Assembly: GCA_964614375.1 (NCBI GenBank)
Contig: CAZTLI010000026.1
Span: forward strand, 1-22,896
Direction of reading: 5' to 3'
Source: CAZTLI01 sp964614375
Lineage (GTDB): Bacteria > Chloroflexota > Anaerolineae > Aggregatilineales > Phototrophicaceae
DNA: 22,896 bases
The notes beneath the pieces are model-generated. The model was not told the DNA's origin, made no database searches, and worked only from the letters and a program-made list of their open reading frames with translations. Positions 15,138-22,896 of this stretch are shown piece by piece (the first letter of the stretch is position 1; every line of letters begins with the position of its first letter). Made by a program: the position numbers and the translations under genes.

Positions 15138-18100
15138 TTAGGGCCACACGCGGATGGCATCGACGCTGAAGTCGCGACCATGTTCACGATTTTCGAAGAT
15201 GACCACATGGTTGCCATCACCCAGCCCATAGAACACGATGGGTGTGAAGTAGGTGCGGCGTCCGCTCTGGCTGAAGTTACCCACCTGATTAATCAGGTTG
15301 GCTTCACCTTCATCACCACAGTGGATAGCGACTTCTGTCACCACGAGCACACAGATTTGCACGTCATGACTGTTGCGGGAATTCGCCGTCTGATAGAGCG
15401 TGAATGCGTTACCTGTCAGGTAGACCTGTGTCAGCGACCCTGCGTTGGATGCAAGATGCTCGGTGGCGTTGTAGGCACCACGCGGTGGCGCTTGACGGAA
15501 GTTGGTATTCACTACCCAGAAGGCGAATGGTTCAAAGCTCAGGCTGGATGTGGTGTCATCGTAGATACCCGCTGTGAGTGGTGCTTCGTCTGTCACGTCA
15601 CCATAGACTGCGATGGCATCAATCACCAGGGTATAGCCAGCACGGATGTCGATGTGCTGTACCCGGGCGGTATAGTTGTCGTTGGGCAGGCCATAGTAGC
15701 TGAAGCCATAGGTGTTGCCGCGACGTGGATTGATACGATTGCCGTTGTAGGTCGCCCAATCGGCGGTCAGTGTGCTGGTTGTCGAACTCTCGCACCACAC
15801 ACCACCCGTCGTCACATTATCTGATACACCGACATAGTTGGTCGTGTAGTCATCGAAGTCGATTGGGAACGGTGTGACACTGCTTTCCTGACGATAGCAG
15901 ACCATCATGTGGGCATTGCGTGTGCCGACGGATGTCAGGACAGCGAAACCCGTACCTTCAAAGTCGAACGTCAATGTGTTGTTGAGGACATTGGTCTGCG
16001 CCGAGTAGCCGCCAATCGAACGGGTGTCTTTACGCAGGCACCATTCCAGGTTCATGTTACAAGTGCGTGTATCGCGATTCAGGTCTGTCTCGAAGTTGAG
16101 CAGTGTATCCGGCAGGAAGTCATCGTTAATGCCTTCGCTCAGGCGGGTCCCGGCGATGACCTGATACCCTTCGATGCTGAACGAACCTGCTGTTAGTGAC
16201 TGGACGATGAGCGTATGCGTGGTGCCCGCTTGACTGAGCGCAGGTAGTTCCACACCGCTGACGACGACCTGGTTATTGGCGATCATGCTGTTGGTGACGA
16301 TACAGTTCGTCGAATTGTTGACGACGAACACGTCATCGACTGCATCGTAACCCATCTCGCCGTCCACATAGTCGGTACAAATGAGTATTTGATCGCTATT
16401 ACGGCGGCTGCCCGTCGTTGTATACAGGATGACCGTCACATTGCTGGCGCTGGCGGGCACGTCAACATTTAGGAGTACCATACCACCTGCATCCCGGGTA
16501 TTCTGGCGTCCATTCGCATCTGCCATTGTGACATAGCTTTCGCCAATTGTGCCGCGGGCAGACCGTCCAGAGATGGTTGTCCAGTGTTCGGGGACAAGCA
16601 GTTGCAGGAAGGGTGCATCACTGTTATCAACTGCATCTTGATTGTAGAAGCCACCCGGTAGGGCTGTGGGCGCGGCATCACCAAAGACGTATACCGTATC
16701 AATTGTGACCTGCCCGACAGCGAAACGCGAGTTGCGAGCGTCTTCAAACGGATCGCGACCTGTGCTGGATGTGCCATCTTCGGCATCGCGGATGCGGACA
16801 TAGTACGTGCCATTCGTAAGGCCAGCAGCGACGACACGATACGCATTGTAGGTGGTGCGACGTGTCTCATTATCATAGATGAAGCAGTGCTGGTCTGCGC
16901 CTGTTTCAGTGCCTTCATCGAAGGTCATGTCATCGTCGTAGCACACTTGTGCGCCGCCACCTGTGTTGAACAGGGGCATGTTGACCGCTGCGCCGGTGCC
17001 TGTGAAGGCGAACCGAACTTCGGCCCCATGTGTGAGGCTTTGTGTCATGTGTCCATCGCCGTGATTGCGATTGAACACCTGCTGCCATTGACCACCTGCG
17101 GTCACCCACACGTCGTCGAGGTAGAAGTCCACATTACCACCATTGGCATAGAAGGCCAGTCGGACAGTCTGGTTGGATGTTGGCGTATAGGTGATACGCA
17201 GGGTCTGCCATTCGTTGACGAGGCCCGTACTGTCCACGTTGAAGTTGGCGGATGTATCTGCCATGCGGACGACACCCGTATTACCTGTGCCAACCAGACG
17301 TACCCGCCCCAGAATGGTGTAGGTGACACCTGCTTGCAGGGTGAATTGTTCACTCTGTGTACCATTGCCATCGGATGCTGCCACATGCCAACCATAGCGA
17401 TTGGTGTAACGTGCCGTTGCTAGCTGCGCGTTTGTTGATGGCGCACCGAAGTTCGTCCAGTTGCCATTGATTTCCATATCGCCATTGACCATCAGATTGC
17501 TGAACGATGTGTCGTAGTAGATACCCGGCGCACTATCGTCGTACACACCCGGTGTCAATGCGCCAGCGTCTACTGGCATTACCGCGTCGAAGCCGAATTG
17601 ACCGCCGCCGAGTGTCACGATGGACACAATATGCGCTGCCGTCCCGGCACCGGTGTTATAGTGGAAGGTAATGGGTTGTTGTTCACCCGAACCTTCGTTG
17701 CTGATGATGCCGCAGGTACGGTTGGATGGATTGGCTTCGGGCGCCGCGCAGACGAGCATGGCGCTGTAGCCACGTCGTACTGGACGGTAGATGGTGATTG
17801 CATCGGCATTGGTCGTGCGGAAGATAATACCGGCACCGATGACCGAACGGATGAAGTCAATGTCTTCGTTGGAATGACGCCGTGCGCGAGAACCCATGTC
17901 GGTGAACCAACCATCGCGGAAGTAAGCGAAGTTGTTGAGCACGTCGGCATTGGCGAAGTTGGCTTCGTACATCGTATCTGCGTCCAGCGGGTTGAGCGTT
18001 GTCCAGACGGTATCGAACACTTCTACGCCGTCGATTTGCATCGTCAACGGGGTGTAACGGTTGTCATGTGTGCCCGGCACACTATTATCGCCGATCATTT

Positions 18101-21100
18101 GTACGACTACCGAATAGGTGTTGTCAGCCAAGCCCACGATCGTGCGTGCTGCAAGATTTTCGGTACGTGTACTGTCGTTATCGAATTCCTGACAGGTACC
18201 CGTTGTCAGTACATCGTTGACTGTCGAGGCGTCAATTGCACCACCATCCACCAGCCAGCAGATGCGTACCGCGTCGGCATAACGGTCTGCCGTAAAGTAG
18301 ACCGCGAAGCCTGTACCCGTCATCTGGAAGACCATCCCATCATCAATCGCGGCGGTTGATGTTACAGCTCCACCTGAGGCACGACTATTTGTCAGCGGTG
18401 TAAATGAACCACCCGTATACGTGCCACCTGCGAAGGCAAATGTGCCGTCGAAGAATTGCAACCCCGGATAGATTTCTTGATAGAACCCGGCAACCATGGG
18501 TTGGCTGGGGTCGAAGTTGCGGATGAAGTCCACAGGCATGTTACGCCCATCCAGATTACGGACGAAGCCGTAGCAGATGTCGCTTGTGCCACAGACACCC
18601 GCGCCCGAGTCTACCGCCAGCGTTTGCTGATAAGCTGTGGCTGTTGTGTTGTCGAACGGTGTGCAGGTCGCATTGATGCTGGGCGTACCCAGTGGGGCGA
18701 AGCAGACTTCACCCGTACCAAAACTCCGGCTCATTTCACGGCCATATTGGAAGCCGCGTTCGTCAAACTCGAAGTAAGCTGCCGAACCGCGCAGGTTGCC
18801 GAGGTGCTGGCTGAGACCCGATGGGCCATCGCGACGGCTGACGACCTCTGTCAGACTGCCGAAGGGCAGGTACTGGATGCGGGTGTCGTTGTTCTCCACG
18901 CGGGCAAAGCCACCGATTTGCAGACTTGTATCCGCGCCGAGGATTTCGACACGCTTCACGACCAATGGGGATGTTGGGTCAGTGTTGGTCAGCGTGACGG
19001 TGTAATCACCATCGGCACCAGCCGCGTTGCTGTGTAAGCCGAAGAAGCTCAGGGCGAAGTCGCCTGTGCCTGCACGGGCAACCAGCAGTGGTTGGGTCGC
19101 AGCACCATTGTTGATGGTATCGCAAGCCGAACCACCACCCGCCAATGGATCAACACAGACGCTGTAGGTGATAGCCGTGCCACTGGTTTCTTCGAGCACA
19201 ATCACGACGCCGACGCCCGTGAAGGTGAAGTCGAGCGTGCTGTTGAAGCTGCCGCTGGCCTCGTTGTTGTTGAACGTCCAACCAGCGCCGAATGCACCGA
19301 TGGTTTGCAGGTAGTTCACATCGTAGATGCCTTCTGACAGGTTGTTGCCTTCGAGAATTTGCACGGCGTCAAGGTCGAACGTGCCGTTGTGATGTTCATT
19401 CACCAGACTAATGGCGTATTGTGTATGACCGGAGACAGCACCGGGCACATTGATTTGGGCACGGCCTATACGGTCACTCGGCGCGAAGGTCGATGTGCAG
19501 TCACGGGCGTTGGTATCGAGCCGCGTGAAGCAAACGCGAACGGTATTGCTGGTGTTGCGTGTGCCATAGTACACGACGATACCATTGACATTTTCGGTGC
19601 CGCCGTCGGCAATGAAGCTGACTGCCGCGCCATAGTCATTGGTGGTGTGATAGGTTTCGTTTAGATAGCCGCGTGCGCGTGTGCCGACGTTGACGACCCA
19701 GTTGGTGCTGCCCGGCCCATAGGTGAGCAGCAGATCGCCATTGGTGTCGGTCACATTGTCATCATACAGGCTGCCGAGTGAATTCAGCGGCCCATAGACT
19801 TCTACGGCATCCAATACCAGTCGCGAAGAGGTCTGGTTGGTGATGACGATTGTGTAGTCCCCTTGTGGCAGGCCAGCAAAGGTGAAGCCAGCCGTACCCT
19901 GAACCAGCGAGCCATTGAAGGTACTGACAACTTCGCCTGCGCCATTGTTGTAACTTGCGCCCGTAATCTGGACGTTGATATTGCCGCCCGTACTTTCGAA
20001 CTGGGTCACAAACGAGAAGCCTGTAGCCCCGGTGATGTCGAACGTCACACTATCGCCACCCGGCGTGGACACAAGGGCGCTACCGCCACTGTAGCGAGAA
20101 TGGAAGCTGGTTGTGAATGCGCCTGTTAGCTCGAACGGTTGGTCGATGCCATCGGCAACTTGCCCACTGCCAATGAAGTCTTCATAGAAACCAGGCCCTA
20201 AGGTCACGCCATAGGCGATCTGGTAATTGTCAATCTCGAAGGCGCTGGGTGTTAAGGCGCGGAACGAGACTGTCTGGACACCATTGCCGTTGGCAAGCTG
20301 CGGCAGGTCGGCTTTATTGATGACGATTTGCGTCGTTGTGGTGAATACCGTTTCGAGCACGCAGTCGGTGCTGTTGATGAGACTATAGTCGGTGCCGTCC
20401 CAGTCAATTTCGCCATTGACATTATCCACGCAGACCAGCAGTTGTTCACTGTTGCGGGTACTGTTGCGATAAGTGTACAGGATGATGGTTGCATCGCCCT
20501 GATTGGTATCGACCCGCATGATGCCCAGTGGCCCGGCATAGCTGTTGTTACTCCGCGTCCGTATACGGTCATCCACAATCGCGTAGAAGCTCTCATCAGA
20601 GTAGTTTCTGGCGAAGCGGTCTGTGATATTTTCCCAGCGTTCGAACGGCAGCAGTTGTAGATATGAATCACCGGCGCCATCGACTGCATTTTCACTAAAC
20701 GTACCCGCTGGAACTGTCGGCGGTAGGCTGTCGTCGAAAATGCGGATGAAGTCGATATAGACCCGCGCCGGGATATAGCGAGCAAGTCGCGCAGCCGCAG
20801 GATTGGACGTGATTGCTGTGAAGCCATCTTCTACGTCAAGGATACGCACGTAGTATGTGCCGTTGGCGAGACCGCCGACAGAGCGACTGACGTTGTATTC
20901 TGTGCGCGTTGTTTCATTTTGATAGATGAAGCATTGTTGTGCTGCGCCTGTTTCGACGCCTTCATCAAAGGTTGCGTCATCATCGTAGCAGATTTCAGTC
21001 TCGCCACCATAACGATCAGTGAACGTGCCGATTTCAAAGCCTGTACCTGTAAAGGTGAACCCGGCTTCTGCGCCAGCAGACAGACTGTAAATGGCTGAAC

Positions 21101-22896
21101 CACCGTTGTGACGGTTATTGGACGAAGCCGCCCACGTACCTGTCAGTGATAACCAGGGCGTATATTCCTGATGCAGGCCAGCGCCCAACGGCGCACTTGT
21201 GTCGTACAGTTCAATCGCGTCAAAGTTGAAGAAGCCTGAACTGATTGTCGATATGCTGACGACGTAATCCTGCACGATGCCGAAGTTGACGGCAACAGGC
21301 TGCTGGAAGCCCCGACCCGCATTGGAGATGATGGTACACGTCTGGTTGGCGGGTGCTGCTTCGGGTGCGAAACAGACCTTCATGTTGGCATAACCGTTCC
21401 GCAGATCACGATAGATGAGCATGGCATTGACGCCTGTTGTGCGGAAGGCCACACCTGCACCCTGTTCGCGTGTCTGGTCGTAGTTTTGTGCCGATTGATT
21501 ACGCGCACGCGCGCCTTCAAATGTTGTCCAGACACCATTGTAGAGGAACTGGTTATTAGCTACACGGTTGACATAGTGCCCTTCGATGCGTCCGTCGGTA
21601 TCGGTCAGTTGATTGAGTGTGCTCAGGTCGCCGCCATGTACAACGATACTATCGAACTTCATCGTGATGGGCAGGGCAGTTGCAGCATGTGCCGCAGGCA
21701 GCGTGTTATCCGGCAGCATCCGCACGGTCACGGTGTAGTCACCCGGTGTCAAACCAAGGATGCTGTACGCCGCAAGATAGGTCACACGATTGTTTTGATT
21801 GTCGATAGTGTCGCAGGTACCTGCTTCTACCGCTGCAACGGTGTGCCCTGTGCCAGCCAACCAGCAGATGAGTGTGGCGTCGGCATAGCGATCCTGGATG
21901 AAGTTGATGGTGACACCGCTGCCATTGAACGCGAAGTAGATACCTTCGTTGAGTGTTTGGGTCTGGATGTAGCCACCACCCGATGCACGACGATCATTGA
22001 TACTGGTGAAGTTACCTGCATCCAGTGTGCCGCCTGCATCAAACGTGCGGATGCTGGACACAAATTCTTCGAACGTGCCGGTTGGTAGGGCGGCTGTGGA
22101 GTCAATCACCGTCATACTATCGAAGGTGAATGCACTGTCCGTCGTGCTGAAGATTTCAACAATGTGATTGCCGCTGATAGGATGCCCAGCGCCCCAGGTG
22201 CCGCCGCGGAACAGGCTTTCTTCAACGATGATGGTTGATGGTTGACGGTTGGTTGTGAAGGGTTGGATAGCTGCGCCAATCATCGGCGTGGTTGTGCCAT
22301 CGCTATTCACAAGGCTGTATTGAAACTCGCCGGCGAGCAGGGGCGCATCCTGATTGCTATCAACGATGATGCAGTTGCCATGCAGCCCACTACCGACGCC
22401 CAGCGCCCGATCCACACAGATCATCAACCTCTCGCTGCCGCGTGTGTCAAAGGTGGTGTTGAAGAGCAGGGTGTCGGCGCTGCCGTCGATTTCAAAGCTG
22501 ATGAATGGCCCGGCATAGGTCGCGCGGCGATTCATGCTGGTCAGGTTGCCACTGGGAACAAGACGTGAATTGCCGTCGAATTCCCACGAGTCTGCCAGAC
22601 CGTTATTCAGGATGAACATATCAACCTGACTGTCTTCAGTCGTACCAAATCCGAGCGCATCAGTCGCAACATCATTGAAGACGACGATGGAGTCGATGAC
22701 GAGCTGGCCGGGATTGCTGACAATCGAGACAGTGACATCATAGGTGGTTGTGTTGTTCAGGCCGAAGAAGGGACGGAACACGTTCCATTCGGCACGATTA
22801 GTTGCGCCGAAACTATTGTCGAACCGCTGACACGTTTCGCTAGCAGGGACACCCTGTTCCTGAACACAGACGTCATAGACCGCGCCATTGAGTTCA
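15138..22896 (-). CDS. Giant modular beta-sandwich protein, probably exported (partial, start beyond window)
   Basis: One uninterrupted frame, with at least 2,585 residues visible; it runs off the window end, so the N-terminus and any signal peptide are unseen. No enzyme motif is visible. I divide it into about 15 modules (A-O) plus the end of another, each opening with an L-x-x-G-x-[YF]-x-[DE] motif and closing with a D-[AS]-x-x-[VI]-[YF]-[GD] strand. Approximate positions: A 22098-22661, B 21633-22097, C 21201-21632, D 20733-21200, E 20208-20732, F 19791-20207, G 19350-19790, H 18936-19349, I 18510-18935, J 18012-18509, K 17568-18011, L 16680-17567, M 16149-16679, N 15600-16148, O 15138-15599. 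Two types alternate: A,C,E,G,I,K,M,O (R-A-R near the middle, Y...R...V-C) and B,D,F,H,J,L,N (S-G-G, then F-x-G-T-G-F). It ends in VDAIRVWP with no sorting signal or membrane anchor. A surface, matrix or adhesive role is inference. Confidence 0.8.
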   Translation of the reverse strand, partial: ELNGAVYDVCVQEQGVPASETCQRFDNSFGATNRAEWNVFRPFFGLNNTTTYDVTVSIVSNPGQLVIDSIVVFNDVATDALGFGTTEDSQVDMFILNNGLADSWEFDGNSRLVPSGNLTSMNRRATYAGPFISFEIDGSADTLLFNTTFDTRGSERLMICVDRALGVGSGLHGNCIIVDSNQDAPLLAGEFQYSLVNSDGTTTPMIGAAIQPFTTNRQPSTIIVEESLFRGGTWGAGHPISGNHIVEIFSTTDSAFTFDSMTVIDSTAALPTGTFEEFVSSIRTFDAGGTLDAGNFTSINDRRASGGGYIQTQTLNEGIYFAFNGSGVTINFIQDRYADATLICWLAGTGHTVAAVEAGTCDTIDNQNNRVTYLAAYSILGLTPGDYTVTVRMLPDNTLPAAHAATALPITMKFDSIVVHGGDLSTLNQLTDTDGRIEGHYVNRVANNQFLYNGVWTTFEGARARNQSAQNYDQTREQGAGVAFRTTGVNAMLIYRDLRNGYANMKVCFAPEAAPANQTCTIISNAGRGFQQPVAVNFGIVQDYVVSISTISSGFFNFDAIELYDTSAPLGAGLHQEYTPWLSLTGTWAASSNNRHNGGSAIYSLSAGAEAGFTFTGTGFEIGTFTDRYGGETEICYDDDATFDEGVETGAAQQCFIYQNETTRTEYNVSRSVGGLANGTYYVRILDVEDGFTAITSNPAAARLARYIPARVYIDFIRIFDDSLPPTVPAGTFSENAVDGAGDSYLQLLPFERWENITDRFARNYSDESFYAIVDDRIRTRSNNSYAGPLGIMRVDTNQGDATIILYTYRNSTRNSEQLLVCVDNVNGEIDWDGTDYSLINSTDCVLETVFTTTTQIVINKADLPQLANGNGVQTVSFRALTPSAFEIDNYQIAYGVTLGPGFYEDFIGSGQVADGIDQPFELTGAFTTSFHSRYSGGSALVSTPGGDSVTFDITGATGFSFVTQFESTGGNINVQITGASYNNGAGEVVSTFNGSLVQGTAGFTFAGLPQGDYTIVITNQTSSRLVLDAVEVYGPLNSLGSLYDDNVTDTNGDLLLTYGPGSTNWVVNVGTRARGYLNETYHTTNDYGAAVSFIADGGTENVNGIVVYYGTRNTSNTVRVCFTRLDTNARDCTSTFAPSDRIGRAQINVPGAVSGHTQYAISLVNEHHNGTFDLDAVQILEGNNLSEGIYDVNYLQTIGAFGAGWTFNNNEASGSFNSTLDFTFTGVGVVIVLEETSGTAITYSVCVDPLAGGGSACDTINNGAATQPLLVARAGTGDFALSFFGLHSNAAGADGDYTVTLTNTDPTSPLVVKRVEILGADTSLQIGGFARVENNDTRIQYLPFGSLTEVVSRRDGPSGLSQHLGNLRGSAAYFEFDERGFQYGREMSRSFGTGEVCFAPLGTPSINATCTPFDNTTATAYQQTLAVDSGAGVCGTSDICYGFVRNLDGRNMPVDFIRNFDPSQPMVAGFYQEIYPGLQFFDGTFAFAGGTYTGGSFTPLTNSRASGGAVTSTAAIDDGMVFQMTGTGFAVYFTADRYADAVRICWLVDGGAIDASTVNDVLTTGTCQEFDNDSTRTENLAARTIVGLADNTYSVVVQMIGDNSVPGTHDNRYTPLTMQIDGVEVFDTVWTTLNPLDADTMYEANFANADVLNNFAYFRDGWFTDMGSRARRHSNEDIDFIRSVIGAGIIFRTTNADAITIYRPVRRGYSAMLVCAAPEANPSNRTCGIISNEGSGEQQPITFHYNTGAGTAAHIVSIVTLGGGQFGFDAVMPVDAGALTPGVYDDSAPGIYYDTSFSNLMVNGDMEINGNWTNFGAPSTNAQLATARYTNRYGWHVAASDGNGTQSEQFTLQAGVTYTILGRVRLVGTGNTGVVRMADTSANFNVDSTGLVNEWQTLRITYTPTSNQTVRLAFYANGGNVDFYLDDVWVTAGGQWQQVFNRNHGDGHMTQSLTHGAEVRFAFTGTGAAVNMPLFNTGGGAQVCYDDDMTFDEGTETGADQHCFIYDNETRRTTYNAYRVVAAGLTNGTYYVRIRDAEDGTSSTGRDPFEDARNSRFAVGQVTIDTVYVFGDAAPTALPGGFYNQDAVDNSDAPFLQLLVPEHWTTISGRSARGTIGESYVTMADANGRQNTRDAGGMVLLNVDVPASASNVTVILYTTTGSRRNSDQILICTDYVDGEMGYDAVDDVFVVNNSTNCIVTNSMIANNQVVVSGVELPALSQAGTTHTLIVQSLTAGSFSIEGYQVIAGTRLSEGINDDFLPDTLLNFETDLNRDTRTCNMNLEWCLRKDTRSIGGYSAQTNVLNNTLTFDFEGTGFAVLTSVGTRNAHMMVCYRQESSVTPFPIDFDDYTTNYVGVSDNVTTGGVWCESSTTSTLTADWATYNGNRINPRRGNTYGFSYYGLPNDNYTARVQHIDIRAGYTLVIDAIAVYGDVTDEAPLTAGIYDDTTSSLSFEPFAFWVVNTNFRQAPPRGAYNATEHLASNAGSLTQVYLTGNAFTLYQTANSRNSHDVQICVLVVTEVAIHCGDEGEANLINQVGNFSQSGRRTYFTPIVFYGLGDGNHVVIFENREHGRDFSVDAIRVWP
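15600..18509 (-). repeat. Five-module block, copy 2 (modules J-N)
   Basis: About 970 residues in the order J-K-L-M-N, parallel to B-F. It is longer mainly because of the carbohydrate-binding-like insert in L and extra loops in N. Examples of matching pairs: DRYADA followed by ICWL in B and J; APEA-x-P-x-N-[QR]-TC in C and K. Confidence 0.6.
17091..17510 (-). other. Carbohydrate-binding-like (CBM4/9-type) domain inserted in module L
   Basis: About 140 residues starting near NLMVNGDMEINGNW and ending FYLDDVWVT, the usual opening and closing of CBM4/9-type jelly-roll domains. The middle has QAGVTYTILGRVR and WQTLRITYTP strands in the expected order. It interrupts module L just after the opening GVYDDSAPGIYYD; the rest of L then continues as in its paralogue D. 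Ligand unknown. Confidence 0.65.
19791..22097 (-). repeat. Five-module block, copy 1 (modules B-F)
   Basis: About 769 residues in the order B-C-D-E-F. Each module has its best match at the same position in the J-N block (B with J, C with K, D with L, E with M, F with N). The matches are visible at protein level and divergent in DNA. Confidence 0.6.

Noticed and set aside
15129..22568. Many long open frames on the + strand opposite the giant gene (for example 17598-18359, 21486-22088, 15129-15824)
   Set aside because: They are antisense to one continuous, clearly repetitive coding frame, show no recognisable domain or ribosome site, and are explained by the codon bias of the real gene.
22779..22781. 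GTG as the true start of the giant gene
   Set aside because: The same frame stays open through 22895 and the upstream residues continue the module pattern (V-C-V-Q-E-Q ... E-T-C), so the gene begins beyond the window.
15138..22896. Repeated segments considered as a CRISPR array or DNA-level tandem repeat
   Set aside because: The repeats are diverged, protein-level and in frame, with no short identical direct repeats and spacers.

Overview
The window looks like chromosomal DNA of a free-living, peptidoglycan-making bacterium, most likely a member of the Chloroflexota (Anaerolineae-like). This is an inference from gene types and protein style: Thr/Pro-rich secreted TPR and PPC-domain proteins, WD40-like secreted proteins, paired DinB proteins and very long secreted beta-sandwich proteins. 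GC content is moderate, about half by eye. No rRNA, tRNA, IS element, integrase or CRISPR array was seen, and coding density is high throughout.

Region 1 (1-3057, + strand) is a cell-wall segment: the C-terminal part of murF (cut by the window start), a CNNM/CBS/CorC membrane protein, and ddl with its own probable promoter. Region 2 (3164-5419, +) is a lipoprotein with TPR repeats and four PPC-like beta-sandwich domains. It ends at a probable bidirectional terminator that faces an orphan OmpR-type response regulator (5496-6200, -). Region 3 (6410-8791) is a membrane family-2 glycosyltransferase (+) whose stop overlaps a convergent alpha/beta hydrolase (-). Region 4 (8927-10852, -) is a TIGR03960-type radical SAM protein with a clear terminator. 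Diverging from it is a + strand cluster of a secreted WD40-like protein and two tandem DinB paralogues (10958-13162). Region 5 (13164-14979, -) is a two-gene operon: pseudouridine-5'-phosphate glycosidase (psuG) overlapping a PfkB-family kinase by 8 bp. The kinase should be the pseudouridine kinase by position, but it has Asn where the family has its catalytic Asp.

Region 6 (15138-22896, -) is one uninterrupted reading frame that fills the last third of the window and runs off its end. At least 2,585 residues are visible. It is built from about 15 beta-sandwich-like modules of roughly 140-190 residues that alternate between two recognisable types. Nearly every module has a conserved cysteine pair. 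A five-module block occurs twice, and a carbohydrate-binding-like domain has been inserted into one module of the second copy. This is the most unusual object in the window and the best candidate for something undescribed: probably an exported surface or matrix fibre protein, though its function cannot be read from the sequence.

Four of the probable promoters share an extended -10 element (TGN followed by a TATAAT-like hexamer), and three intrinsic terminators are visible. Most other open frames in the window are antisense shadows of these genes.
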